Shown here in pieces: positions 7,659-16,510 of a stretch of DNA of 64,000 bases (position 1 is its first letter; every line of letters starts with the position of its first letter). The notes under the pieces were generated by a model. It was not told the origin of the DNA and ran no database searches. It was given only the letters and a program-made list of their open reading frames with translations. The DNA is taken from assembly GCA_038318385.1 (NCBI GenBank), contig JBBQCD010000018.1, positions 1-64,000 on the forward strand, read 5' to 3'. Source of the DNA: Schlegelella_A sp038318385 (GTDB taxonomy: Bacteria; Pseudomonadota; Gammaproteobacteria; Burkholderiales; Burkholderiaceae_C). Position numbers and translations under genes: made by a program.

Positions 7659-9257
7659 ATGAACACGAAGACCGACACAGCGCAGCAGCTCGAAAGGTCC
7701 GGGCGCCCGACATCGCCCGCGTCGCGACGTGCCGCCGAAGAGGACGACGCCTTTGCGCGCATCGCTTCGGACACTGCCCCGGTGATGCTGTGGATGGCGG
7801 GCCCGCGCCGCCAGTTCGAGTGGTTCAACGTCGCCTGGGAGCTCTTCAGCGGCCGCTCGGTCGACGACCTGCGCCACGAGGGCTGGCTCAGCCTCGTGCA
7901 CCCCGAGGACGCGGAGCGCTGCCGTGGCATTTACGAGGCCAGCTCCGAAGCCCGGCACCCTTACACCCTCGACTATCGGATGCGCCGTCACGACGGCCTC
8001 TACCGCTGGGTGCTCGAGAACGGCCTGCCCCGCTTCGACGCCCAGGGAACGTTTGCCGGCTACACCGGCAGCGTCCTCGACATCCACGAGCGCAAACAGT
8101 TCGAGGAAAGACTGGCCGAGCGCACCCTGGCCCTGCGGCTCGCGGAACGACGCCAGGGTTCGTTCCTGGCGCTGCTTTCGCATGAACTGCGCAATCCGCT
8201 CGCCCCGATCGCCAACGCCGCCAGCGTGCTGCGCTCGCTCGAGGAAGGCAATCCGGTGCTGGTCCGGTTGCGGGAGATTCTGGAGCGCCAGGTCGGAAGG
8301 CTCAGCCGCCTGGTCGAGGAACTGATCGAGGTCACCCGCGCCGCGCAAGGGAACATCTCGCTGGTCGTCGAGTCGCTTCCGGTCGAGACGCTGGTCCAGC
8401 GCGCCGTGGCGGCCAGCGCCGATGCGGTCACCCGGGGTGGTCATACCCTCGACGTGCGCCTGCCGGAAAGCGGACTCCTCGTCCGCGGCGATGCCGCGCG
8501 GCTCGCGCAGGCCCTGGCCAACATCATCGCCAATGCGGCCAAGTTCACGCCCGAGCCCGGCGTGATCACGCTCGAGGTCCGCGAGGAAGGGAGAAGGGCC
8601 GAGTTCAGGGTGGGGGACGACGGACAGGGCATCGCCCCGGAGTTCCTGCCGCATGTCTTCGAGCTCTTCGCGCAGCAGGACCAATCGGCCGGTAGACGCC
8701 TCGGCGGCCTGGGCGTGGGGCTGACGCTCGCCCGCAAGATCGCGCTTCTGCACAACGGCGATGTCGTGGCCGACAGCGAGGGCCCTGGCAAGGGAGCGCA
8801 GTTCGTGCTGTCGTTGCCGCTCTCCGAGAGCGAGCCGCAGGTGGACGCGGCCATCGACGTGCCGCCGCTGTCCGAAAGCTACCGGGTGCTGATCATCGAG
8901 GACGACGATGACTCGCGCGATGCCCTCAGGCTGCAGATCGAGATGTGGAACAACGACGTGCGAATGGCCGCCACCGCCGAGGAAGGCCTGCGCGCTGCGG
9001 CGACGTTCAAGCCGCACGTCGTGCTGTGCGACATCGGCCTGCCGGGGATGGACGGCTTTGCCCTGCTCGGCCCGCTGAAGGCCGAGCTGGCCGGCCAGCA
9101 CACCATCTTCGCGGCGATCACCGGCCACTCGCGCCCGCAGGACGAGACTCGGGCGCTCGACCTCGGCTATGACTCGTTCCTGGTCAAGCCCTTGCAGCCC
9201 GGGAGTCTGGCGCAGTTGCTGCGCTCGTATGCGGAGCGTGGATCGGCAAGGCCCTGA
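7659..9257 (+). CDS. PAS domain hybrid sensor histidine kinase/response regulator
   Basis: Soluble kinase of 532 residues. Domains in order: PAS/PAC (about 36-150, with WFNVAWELFSGRS and GYTGSVLDIHERKQFEE), HisKA with phospho-acceptor His175 in LLSHELRNPLAP, HATPase_c (NIIANAAKF, GDDGQGIAPEFL, GGLGVGLTLARKI), and a C-terminal receiver with the DIGLPGMDG phospho-acceptor site and the KP of LVKPLQPG. No membrane segment, so it senses a cytoplasmic cue. The ATG at 7659 is chosen because GGGAGGGG precedes it. Position between rpoN and the NtrC-type regulator suggests it feeds that regulator. Confidence 0.93.
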   Translation: MNTKTDTAQQLERSGRPTSPASRRAAEEDDAFARIASDTAPVMLWMAGPRRQFEWFNVAWELFSGRSVDDLRHEGWLSLVHPEDAERCRGIYEASSEARHPYTLDYRMRRHDGLYRWVLENGLPRFDAQGTFAGYTGSVLDIHERKQFEERLAERTLALRLAERRQGSFLALLSHELRNPLAPIANAASVLRSLEEGNPVLVRLREILERQVGRLSRLVEELIEVTRAAQGNISLVVESLPVETLVQRAVAASADAVTRGGHTLDVRLPESGLLVRGDAARLAQALANIIANAAKFTPEPGVITLEVREEGRRAEFRVGDDGQGIAPEFLPHVFELFAQQDQSAGRRLGGLGVGLTLARKIALLHNGDVVADSEGPGKGAQFVLSLPLSESEPQVDAAIDVPPLSESYRVLIIEDDDDSRDALRLQIEMWNNDVRMAATAEEGLRAAATFKPHVVLCDIGLPGMDGFALLGPLKAELAGQHTIFAAITGHSRPQDETRALDLGYDSFLVKPLQPGSLAQLLRSYAERGSARP

Positions 9258-9278
9258 CCAGTGTGTGCGAATGCCCGA

Positions 9279-9309
9279 CGCCTGTCGTCGCTCCGCCCTG
9301 CGACAGGCG
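9279..9309. terminator. Stem-loop between convergent kinase and regulator genes
   Basis: A perfect 9-bp inverted repeat (CGCCTGTCG at 9279-9287 and CGACAGGCG at 9301-9309) with a 13-base loop fills the 55-base gap between two convergent genes. No T-run follows on either side, so it is at best a weak or Rho-assisted bidirectional terminator. Confidence 0.4.
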
Positions 9310-9312
9310 ACC

Positions 9313-10704
9313 TCAGCGGGCTTCGTCCAGCGCCGAAGGCATCGTGACCGGTTCGTCGCCGGAGGCGGAGTACTCCTTCAGCCGGTTGTACAGCGTCTTC
9401 AGGCTGATTCCCAGCGTCGCCGCCGTCTTCTCCTTGTGACGGCCCAGGTGTTCGAGCGTGGCCAGGGTCACCTGGCGCTCGATCTCGGCCAGGGTGGTGC
9501 CGACGCGCACGGTGATCGCCGGGGCGCCGTTGATCGACGGCGTCGTCACCTGGGTCGGCGGCAGGCACTCGTCGACGATGGTGGCGTCGTTCGCCATGAC
9601 GTACGCGCGGTAGACGATGTTGCGCAGCTCGCGAACGTTGCCGGGCCAGGGATAGGTGCCCAGGCGCGCCAGCGCCTCGGGGGCAAAGCGCTTGACCTCA
9701 CCCTCCCGGCTGGAGATCTGGTCGAGGAAATGCTCTGCCAGAAGCGCGATGTCGTCGGTGCGCTCGCGCAGCGCCGGCAGATGGATCGGAAAGACGTTCA
9801 ATCGGTACAGCAGATCCTCGCGCAACCTGCCGCCGGCCACGGCCTGCGTCGCATTGCGGTTGGTGGCGGCGAGGATGCGGACGTCGGTCTCCTGCGTCTG
9901 CGTGGACCCGACGCGCATGAAGGTGCCCGTCTCGAGCACGCGCAACAGCTTGACCTGCAGATCGAGCGGCATCTCGGTGATCTCGTCGAGGAACAGCGTA
10001 CCGCCGCTGGTGCGCTCGAAAAAGCCGATGTGCTGGCGCTGGGCGCCGGTGAAGCTGCCCTTCTCGTGTCCGAAGATCTCGCTTTCGATCAAGTGCGGCG
10101 AGATCGCGCCGCAGTTGACGGCGAAGAAAGGCCGGGCGCGACGCCGGCTCAGATCGTGGACGGTCTTGGCGACGACTTCCTTGCCGGTCCCGCTCTCCCC
10201 GGTGATGAACACCGTCACGGCAGTGCCGGAGACCCGCAGGATCTGTTCGTACACCCGCCGCATCGAGACCGAGCGGCCCCAAAGCTGGCCGAAGTGTCCC
10301 TCCGCGTCGACGCTCGCGACGAGGTCTTCCGCCTCCGCGCGCAACGCCGAAGGCTTGGTCACCCGTGACAGCACCCCGCGAAGCTGCTTCAGGTTGATGG
10401 GCTTGACGAGGTAGTCGGCGGCACCGAGTCGCAGCGCCTGGATCGAGGTGTCGAGGCTGGCATGGCCGGTGATCAGGACGACCTCGGTGTTCGGCAGGGC
10501 CTTGGCGTCGTTGAAGAGCTCCATGCCGCTGCCGTCCGGCAGCACCAGATCGAGCAGCACGATGTCGGGCTCCTGCAGGGCCATCTGGCGCCTCGCATCG
10601 CGCAGCGACCCTGCGGTGACGACGGTGAACCCCTCGTTGGCAATGAGCATCGCCATCGTTTCTGCGGAATCAAGATCGTCGTCTACGACCAGTGCGTGCG
10701 ACAT
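9313..10704 (-). CDS. NtrC-family sigma-54-dependent response regulator
   Basis: Activator of 463 residues with receiver, AAA+ and Fis-type DNA-binding domains. Seen: the acidic pocket DDD at 8-10, phospho-acceptor Asp52 in LLDLVLPDGSG, Walker A GESGTGKE, the sigma-54 contact loop GSFTGA (a common variant of GAFTGA), Walker B GTLFLDEI, and a C-terminal HTH (HKEKTAATLGISLKTLYNRL). All parts needed to activate sigma-54 promoters are present. It converges on the hybrid kinase and lies 3 kb from rpoN and its sigma-54 promoter, so it is the obvious candidate activator of that promoter. Confidence 0.95.
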   Translation of the reverse strand: MSHALVVDDDLDSAETMAMLIANEGFTVVTAGSLRDARRQMALQEPDIVLLDLVLPDGSGMELFNDAKALPNTEVVLITGHASLDTSIQALRLGAADYLVKPINLKQLRGVLSRVTKPSALRAEAEDLVASVDAEGHFGQLWGRSVSMRRVYEQILRVSGTAVTVFITGESGTGKEVVAKTVHDLSRRRARPFFAVNCGAISPHLIESEIFGHEKGSFTGAQRQHIGFFERTSGGTLFLDEITEMPLDLQVKLLRVLETGTFMRVGSTQTQETDVRILAATNRNATQAVAGGRLREDLLYRLNVFPIHLPALRERTDDIALLAEHFLDQISSREGEVKRFAPEALARLGTYPWPGNVRELRNIVYRAYVMANDATIVDECLPPTQVTTPSINGAPAITVRVGTTLAEIERQVTLATLEHLGRHKEKTAATLGISLKTLYNRLKEYSASGDEPVTMPSALDEAR

Positions 10705-10830
10705 TCAGCCCCTTTTCTCGATGCTGCGTGGAATTCTGCACGCTTTCGGACCTTGACAGTATTGCATCCCCCGGGAACGCGGTCCGGCAGTTCCCGATTG
10801 TCCCGGACGGCGCGGCACGCCTGCCACCGT

Positions 10831-11760
10831 TCACGCCGCCCGGCGCGGGCGGGTCGCTTTCGTGGCCGAGTTGCTGCCGGACGCGCCGGCCTTCGCCCCG
10901 CCCGACCTCTTGGCGGCCTGCTTCTTGACCGTTGCGGCCACGGATTTCCCCTGCTTCCCACCACCCCGCAGGCTGCGCTGCAGCAGTTCGGTGAGGTCGA
11001 TGATGTCCGCGCTCTTGCCCGGTGCTTCCTCGTCGGGCTGCACGACTTCCTCGGTGTCCCTGGCCTTGGCCTTCTTCTCCACCAGGGCCATCACCTTGTC
11101 GCGGAACGTGTCGCGGAAATCCTCCGGCTTGAATGCCGTCGTCAGCTCCTCGACGAGTTGCTCGGCCATCGCCAGCTCCCTGTCGCCCAGCTTGTTGGCC
11201 TTGACGCCCTCGGCCGGAAGCTTCAGGCCGTCGAGCGAGCGTATGTCCTCGTTCCAGCGCAGCAGGTTCAGCACCAGCACCGGTCCGGTGGCGATGAGCG
11301 CGGCGAAGTGCTGCCGGGTCTGGATGACGACCCGCGCCAGACCGATGCGTCCGGTCTTGAGCAACGTCTCGCGCAGCAGCGCGTAGACCTTCTCGCCCTT
11401 GGGCATGGCCGCGAGGTAGTAGGGCCGATCGAGGAAGACGAACGGCACCTCCTCCAGCGAGACGAAGGCCTCGATCTCGATCGTCTGCGTCGAGCGCGGA
11501 TAGACGGCGTCGATCTCTTCAGGGCCGAGGACCACGTATTTCCCGGATTCGCGGGCGATGCCCTTGACGATGTCGTCCTTGTCGATCTCCTTGCCGGTAC
11601 GCTTGTTGATGCGCTTGTAGCCGACCGGATCCATGCTGCGCTTGTCGAGCCAGTCGAAATCCAGTCCGCTGCTGCTCGTCGCCGGGTGCAGGCTGACCGG
11701 GATATGGACGAGGCCGAAACTGATGGCGCCGTTCCAGAGTGCGCGGGTTGAGCTGGCCAT
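10831..11760 (-). CDS. ku: Non-homologous end-joining protein Ku
   Basis: Bacterial Ku homodimer subunit of 309 residues that rings DNA ends and recruits LigD. The N-terminus MASSTRALWNGAISFGLVHI is diagnostic and fixes the start at 11760; an in-frame ATG 12 codons upstream is not favoured. The core barrel includes PYYLAAMPKGEKVYALLRE. The C-terminal 45 residues are a Lys/Arg/Ala/Ser tail (KKQAAKRSGGAKAG, TRPRRAA), typical of Ku tails that bind DNA. No ligD gene is in the window, although the two are often adjacent. Confidence 0.96.
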   Translation of the reverse strand: MASSTRALWNGAISFGLVHIPVSLHPATSSSGLDFDWLDKRSMDPVGYKRINKRTGKEIDKDDIVKGIARESGKYVVLGPEEIDAVYPRSTQTIEIEAFVSLEEVPFVFLDRPYYLAAMPKGEKVYALLRETLLKTGRIGLARVVIQTRQHFAALIATGPVLVLNLLRWNEDIRSLDGLKLPAEGVKANKLGDRELAMAEQLVEELTTAFKPEDFRDTFRDKVMALVEKKAKARDTEEVVQPDEEAPGKSADIIDLTELLQRSLRGGGKQGKSVAATVKKQAAKRSGGAKAGASGSNSATKATRPRRAA

Positions 11761-11869
11761 GCCGTTGTGACCTTGGGGATCGATGCGAGGGAGCAAATCT
11801 TACAAACGCGAGTGGGCAAATGCGACCTCCCCTGACCCAATCGACTGTCGGAAACCACCTACGGCACGC

Positions 11870-11885
11870 CATCGGCTTGCCGATG
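11870..11885. repeat. Short palindrome in the ku / small-gene divergent region
   Basis: CATCGGC-TT-GCCGATG is a perfect 7-bp inverted repeat with a 2-base centre, about 50 bases before the small gene at 11935. An AATAAT -10-like hexamer follows at 11902-11907 on the plus strand, and the palindrome overlaps where its -35 (TTGCCG) would sit. It could be an operator; the evidence is only symmetry and position. Confidence 0.35.
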
Positions 11886-11934
11886 TGCCCGTTGGGGATG
11901 GAATAATCCACCACGTCACTCACGAGGAGCAGGC

Positions 11935-12192
11935 ATGCCCGGCGACACCGACTACGAGAAGACCACCCGGCTCACGCCCGCCTGGAATCACGACGCCGCC
12001 GGCTATGTCAAGGACAGCGACGAGTGGACGGCTCGCTGCCTGGCGCGCGTGGTGGCTCTCGACCCGGCGCTCCCGGCAGAGGACGCGGACAAGGCGGTGC
12101 GCGAACTCGCCGCCCTGGAACGCTGGCGCGTGATGGCTCCCGAGGCCGCGGCCGACCAGCTGTACACGCCGATCAAACCGCGACAGCCCTGA
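11935..12192 (+). CDS. Small conserved-looking hypothetical protein
   Basis: Soluble protein of 85 residues, fairly acidic, with no membrane segment and no motif I recognise (begins MPGDTDYEKTTRLTPAWNHD, ends YTPIKPRQP). A strong Shine-Dalgarno (ACGAGGAG) lies 6 bases upstream and a plausible -10 is present, so I treat it as a real gene. It is divergent from ku and convergent with the MFS carrier that ends 11 bases away. Function unknown. Confidence 0.65.
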   Translation: MPGDTDYEKTTRLTPAWNHDAAGYVKDSDEWTARCLARVVALDPALPAEDADKAVRELAALERWRVMAPEAAADQLYTPIKPRQP

Positions 12193-12202
12193 AAACGGTG
12201 AG

Positions 12203-13411
12203 CTAGGAGGGTCGCTTCGCATCTGGCGTCGCGGTTCGCGGCAGCCAGTACCAGAGGGCGGCGGCCGCCGCCAGGCCGATGGCACCGGTCGCCCAGATTC
12301 CGGCGGCCAGCGACAGCACCGCCGTCACCCCGGACAGCAACGCCGGTCCGCACGAGGACCCGATGTCGGCAATCAGCCGCCAGATGCCCAGAAAGTGGGC
12401 ACGCCCGCGCGTCGGCGAGTAGTCGGCACCGAGCGTCATGATCATTCCCGAACCGATGCCGTTGCCGAAGCCGATCAGCAGCGCCGTCGCCAGCAGCGCC
12501 GAGGTGCCGTGGGTGAACGGTGTCAGCAAGAGAGCCGTGCCCATGATCGCCATGGAGGGCACCGCCACCCAGGCCCTCCCCTTGCGATCCATGATCTTGC
12601 CCGCGGGGTAGAACACCATCACGTCGATCGCGCCGGACAGACCGTAGACCAGCGAGGTCACCGAGGCCTCGAGGCCGATATGGTCGGCCCACAGCGGAAT
12701 CACGACCTGGCGCGACGCACGGACCGCACTGACGAGGAGGACGCCGAGGCCGACGGTCAGGAAGATCCGAAGGTGTGAATGCGCGACCGTGCGGACGCTG
12801 GGACCCTGGCCGGCCCCGGATCCCGCCGCCCGGGCCGCCGCATGATCGGGCAGGTCCGGGATGCGGGCGGCGAGGATCGCCGAGCCCAGCAGACCGACGA
12901 TGCCGACGCCATACGCGCCTACGAGTCCGATGAAATGTATGACGCCGGCCGCGAGGAAGGGCCCGATGAACAGCCCGATCCGCATGACCCCGCCGAGCGT
13001 CGACAGCGCCCGCGCCCGGTAGCGGATCGGCACGACCTCGGTGAGATAGCTCTGCCGCGCCAACCCGAAGACGGATGTCGACATCCCGACCATGAAAATG
13101 CCGGCAGCGAACGCCCCGAGGCTGTCGATCGCGACACACAGCAGCATGCCGAGCGCTCCCCACAGGGCCGCGCCGACGATGGCCCAGCGTTCGCCATAGC
13201 GCGTGGTGATGATCGACGCCGGGATGTTGGTGAGCAGCGAGCCGATCCCCAGCAGCGTCACGATCAACGCCGCGAGGGCGACCGAACTGCCGAGGTTGCG
13301 CGCGCCGAGGGCGATCACCGGCAGGATGGCCCCTTCGCCGAGTCCGAACAGCAGCGACGGGCCGTAGACCGCGACCGCGATCGAGCGGATGTCGAAGCGC
13401 TCGTCGCTCAC
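12203..13411 (-). CDS. Major facilitator superfamily transporter
   Basis: Inner-membrane carrier of about 402 residues with roughly 12 hydrophobic segments. The cytoplasmic loop between helices 2 and 3 reads TTRYGERWAIVGA, the MFS motif A region. The centre contains a longer hydrophilic loop (LPDHAAARAAGSGAGQG) between the six-helix halves. The GTG at 13411 (VSDERFDIRS) is chosen because the 37 codons before it are Arg-rich and unlike an MFS N-terminus. Substrate unknown. It is divergent from the EamA carrier about 90 bases away. Confidence 0.85.
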   Translation of the reverse strand: MSDERFDIRSIAVAVYGPSLLFGLGEGAILPVIALGARNLGSSVALAALIVTLLGIGSLLTNIPASIITTRYGERWAIVGAALWGALGMLLCVAIDSLGAFAAGIFMVGMSTSVFGLARQSYLTEVVPIRYRARALSTLGGVMRIGLFIGPFLAAGVIHFIGLVGAYGVGIVGLLGSAILAARIPDLPDHAAARAAGSGAGQGPSVRTVAHSHLRIFLTVGLGVLLVSAVRASRQVVIPLWADHIGLEASVTSLVYGLSGAIDVMVFYPAGKIMDRKGRAWVAVPSMAIMGTALLLTPFTHGTSALLATALLIGFGNGIGSGMIMTLGADYSPTRGRAHFLGIWRLIADIGSSCGPALLSGVTAVLSLAAGIWATGAIGLAAAAALWYWLPRTATPDAKRPS

Positions 13412-13497
13412 GCTCGTCGCCGACGGGCAGCCGACGGCGCGCCACCTTGCAGCGGACCCGGCCAGCAGTCGCCGATGGGGCCGTCGACAATCCCGCG

Positions 13498-14418
13498 ATG
13501 ACCCCCATCGTCGCCGCCGCACCCGCCACCGAGCCCGGCGAACTTCGCCTCGCCTACGCGTTGCTGGCGATCACCCCGGCCCTGTGGAGCGTCAACTACC
13601 TCGTCGCCCGCTGGGCACCCGGCGTGATCGCTCCGCACGCGCTGGCGCTCGGGCGCTGGTGCATCGCCGCGCTGATCCTCGCCGCCGTGTGTCGCACCGA
13701 GCTGGCCGCCAAGCGCGCAGCCATCCGCGCCGAATGGCGCGAGTTCCTGGTACTCGGGGCGCTCGGCATGTGGGTGTGCGGTGCCTTCGTCTACATCGGC
13801 GGGCGCAGCACGAGTGCCATCAACATCGGCCTCCTGTACGCCGCCGCACCGGTTCTGATCGCGATCGCCTCGGCGATCTGGCTGCGCGAGCGTGTCACCG
13901 CCTTGCAGGTGCTGGGAGCGTTGCTGGCGCTGGCCGGAGTGCTGCACATCCTTTCCAAGGGGCGCTGGGAGACGCTCGCCGCGTTGCAGATCAATCCCGG
14001 CGACGCCTGGGTGGCGGTAGCGGTCCTCTGCTGGACCGCCTATTCGCTGCTGCTGCGCGGCTGGCACTCGGCCTTCGGTCCGGTCGCGCGCCTGACGCTC
14101 ATCGCTTGCGGCGGCATCGTCGTGCTGATCCCGTTCACGCTGTGGGAGGCCCTGGCCTGGCTGCCGACCGAGCTGTCGTGGAAGAGCCTCGGCCTGATTC
14201 TCGCGGCCGCCCTGATTCCGGGTGCAGGTGCCTATGGCGCCTACTCGTACATGCAGCGCGCGCTCGGGGCGGCACGCGTGGGCGTCGTCCTCTACCTCGG
14301 TCCGCTCTACAGCGCCGCCCTCGCCTGGGCGGTTCTCGGCGAACGCATCGAGTGGTTCCACGGCATCGGCGCGCTCCTGATCCTGCCGGGCATCTGGCTG
14401 TCGACGCGCCGCGGCTGA
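13498..14418 (+). CDS. EamA/DMT superfamily transporter
   Basis: Inner-membrane permease of 306 residues with about ten hydrophobic helices in two EamA repeats, each ending in the family pattern (IASAIWLRERVTALQVLGALL for the first, AWAVLGERIEWFHGIGALLI for the second). Such carriers usually export amino acids or small metabolites. The ATG at 13498 gives the usual DMT length; another in-frame ATG at 13447 would add a polar 17-residue extension. The neighbours do not indicate the substrate. Confidence 0.88.
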   Translation: MTPIVAAAPATEPGELRLAYALLAITPALWSVNYLVARWAPGVIAPHALALGRWCIAALILAAVCRTELAAKRAAIRAEWREFLVLGALGMWVCGAFVYIGGRSTSAINIGLLYAAAPVLIAIASAIWLRERVTALQVLGALLALAGVLHILSKGRWETLAALQINPGDAWVAVAVLCWTAYSLLLRGWHSAFGPVARLTLIACGGIVVLIPFTLWEALAWLPTELSWKSLGLILAAALIPGAGAYGAYSYMQRALGAARVGVVLYLGPLYSAALAWAVLGERIEWFHGIGALLILPGIWLSTRRG

Positions 14419-14442
14419 CGGCATGGTGACGCGGCCCCGACG

Positions 14443-15717
14443 CTAGAAGTAGACGCGCAAGGAAACTTCCACGGCGCGCTTCTGCGGCACCGAGCCGTAG
14501 ACGGTGTCCGGTCCGCCGGAATAAAGCTGCCACTGCAGCGCGAGGTCGGCCCCGTCCCAGTGATAGCGCGACTCCAGCCACTGGGCCCGGCTTTGGGTGA
14601 CGGCGTCGTAGCGAACGAACCCGGACAAGTCCAGGCGGCGGACGAAGGCATCGCGCCAGGTGGCGTAGAAGAAGGCAGCGCGGCGCACCGGCAGTTCCTG
14701 CAAGTCCTGCGAGGTTTGCAGCAGACGCAGCGCAGAACCCGCGGCGCCGGCGCGCACACCGTCCCATTGCGCGCGGTTCGGCGCGGCGCCGTTGAAATCG
14801 GCCTCGGCGGTCAGCGACAAGTTGAAGGCAGTCGTGTAGGTCAGTCCGAGCGCGGCTCGCTGGCGCCAGCTCTCTGCTTCGGCGCGCCCGAACGCCTGGG
14901 CGACGAGCGAGCGATCGCGCCCGGCGGCGTACTCGACGAACCCGACCGTCGCGCTGTTCAGCAGGGTCGAAACGTTCAGCCCGACCTGCGTGGGGGTGGA
15001 CTCGCCGCCGTACACCAGCAGTTGCGGAGCAAGCGCCGCGCCGAAGCGGTGGCTCGCGGTCAGCAGCCAGCGGTGATGCGCGTTGGTCGAACCCAGATCG
15101 AGCGAGGCGCTGGCGTCGCTCGGTGTCGACGCCAGCTTTGGCGACCACGCCGCCGACACGGCGCTCTCGGCCCACACACGCTGCCCCTGGACCACGACGG
15201 TTCCCAGGCGGTTCTCGCGCAGCAACGCCGGATCCGGCGAGACCACCGAGCGCAACGCTCCGCCGCGGAAGAAATCGGTCGGGTTGTAGCCCCAGGCCGC
15301 GCCATGGCGCAGATTCACCCTGCCCAAGTCGATGCTGGTGTCGGGCCGGGCCTGCCAGCTGACGTAAGCCTCGCGCAAGGCATTGACGTTGCGAGACCCG
15401 ACGCCTTCGTTGCGAACCGCGTCGAGCCGATCCGAGAAGACAGCGCGCCAGCCCGGAGCCAGGGTGGCGTCGTAGCGCAGGTCGAGCGACAGCCGTCCGG
15501 TGTCGTCGCTCGATGACGGCGCGCGCAGCCAGCGCCTGCCGGCCGCAGCCTCGGCGTAGGCGCGCCACGCCTTGGCGGGTTCGGTGCGCGGCGCGGCCGG
15601 CGTCTGGTCCGCGAGCTCGAGGGCTGCGGCGTCGTCGGGCGCATCGGCAGCCTGCACGGCGCCGATCGGGACGGAGGCGGCAAGAAGGACACACACCCTG
15701 GCCAGGAAGGTTCTCAT
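14443..15717 (-). CDS. Secreted beta-barrel-like outer-membrane protein of an ABC/LolA cassette
   Basis: Protein of 424 residues with a Sec signal peptide (MRTFLARVCVLLAASVPIGA, cleavage near VQAADA). The mature part is rich in alternating polar/hydrophobic strands and aromatic girdle residues, and ends in VEVSLRVYF with a terminal Phe, as outer-membrane barrels do. A middle segment (NLRHGAAWGYNPTDFFRGG) resembles DUF1302-like porin families. It starts 2 bases after the LolA-like gene, so the ABC ATPase, permease, LolA-like protein and this barrel form one operon. Probable role: outer-membrane end of an envelope transport or lipid-handling module. The exact family is uncertain. Confidence 0.75.
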   Translation of the reverse strand: MRTFLARVCVLLAASVPIGAVQAADAPDDAAALELADQTPAAPRTEPAKAWRAYAEAAAGRRWLRAPSSSDDTGRLSLDLRYDATLAPGWRAVFSDRLDAVRNEGVGSRNVNALREAYVSWQARPDTSIDLGRVNLRHGAAWGYNPTDFFRGGALRSVVSPDPALLRENRLGTVVVQGQRVWAESAVSAAWSPKLASTPSDASASLDLGSTNAHHRWLLTASHRFGAALAPQLLVYGGESTPTQVGLNVSTLLNSATVGFVEYAAGRDRSLVAQAFGRAEAESWRQRAALGLTYTTAFNLSLTAEADFNGAAPNRAQWDGVRAGAAGSALRLLQTSQDLQELPVRRAAFFYATWRDAFVRRLDLSGFVRYDAVTQSRAQWLESRYHWDGADLALQWQLYSGGPDTVYGSVPQKRAVEVSLRVYF

Positions 15718-15719
15718 CG

Positions 15720-16502
15720 TCACTCCGGTTTGAAACGGGGAAGGTAGTCGCGCTGCAGCCAGGCATCCGGCAGGTCGCGCCAGGCGAAGTCGCTGTAGCG
15801 CAGGATCGTGACCCAGGCAGGATCCAGGCCGTCGATGATGACGACCTCGGTCGGGCGCTCGCGGCCGAGATGCGGGGCGAACTTGCGGTAATAGGCGGTC
15901 TTCAGCAGGCGCCCGCTCTCCGCGAAGAAGCGGGCCTTGATCGGCCGCGACGACGGCGCGTCGATCCACATCTCGATATGGTGGTAGGTGACATCGGGCG
16001 ACACCGCCGCCAGCGCGAGGCGATAGGCATGCCGCTGCACGCGCTCGCCGTCTGCGAGGTCCTCCTCGCCGACGAGCTCGGCCTTGTAGTCGAGGGAAAG
16101 ATTCGCCGTCACGACATCGCCGTTCGCCGCCTGCCCGAGCAGCCGCTGCTGCGGTGACAGGCGGATGCTCGCCTGGCTGGCGGGATCGAAGAACCACAGG
16201 TCGTTGCCGTTCTTGAGCATCAGCTTGTTGGCATCGCGGGCCGGGGCGACGAAACGGATCAGGCTGCGGTACTGGCCGCTGCCGCTGTCGGCCTTCGAGT
16301 ACACCGCCAGCGTGCTGCTGTCGGTCTGCTTGCCGCTGCGGTACTCGATCAGCGCGATCGTCACGCCGAACGGCCGTCCGGGATTGCGGACCTCGTCGCT
16401 GGCCGCGAGGATGGTCTGCGCGGCCGGGGCGGCGTCGGCGGCCAGCGCGGCCAGACAGAGCGACCCCGCGAGGATGGAACGCAGAAGACGGCTGACTCTC
16501 AT
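15720..16502 (-). CDS. Outer membrane lipoprotein-sorting (LolA-like) protein
   Basis: Periplasmic protein of 260 residues with an N-terminal signal peptide (LLRSILAGSLCLAALAADAA). The body matches the LolA-like fold used by the outer membrane lipoprotein-sorting family: LIRFVAPARDANKLMLKNGN, then DLWFFDPASQASIRLSPQQR, and a second half with HHIEMWIDAPSSRPIKARFF. It is not LolA itself, which is shorter and monocistronic. It lies directly downstream of an FtsX-like permease, which fits a carrier that takes a hydrophobic cargo from the ABC complex toward the outer membrane. Confidence 0.85.
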   Translation of the reverse strand: MRVSRLLRSILAGSLCLAALAADAAPAAQTILAASDEVRNPGRPFGVTIALIEYRSGKQTDSSTLAVYSKADSGSGQYRSLIRFVAPARDANKLMLKNGNDLWFFDPASQASIRLSPQQRLLGQAANGDVVTANLSLDYKAELVGEEDLADGERVQRHAYRLALAAVSPDVTYHHIEMWIDAPSSRPIKARFFAESGRLLKTAYYRKFAPHLGRERPTEVVIIDGLDPAWVTILRYSDFAWRDLPDAWLQRDYLPRFKPE

Positions 16503-16510
16503 GGGATGTC

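Noticed and set aside
6557..7930. Open frame of 457 codons opposite rpoN
   Set aside because: Shadow of rpoN and the start of the hybrid kinase, with no family features.
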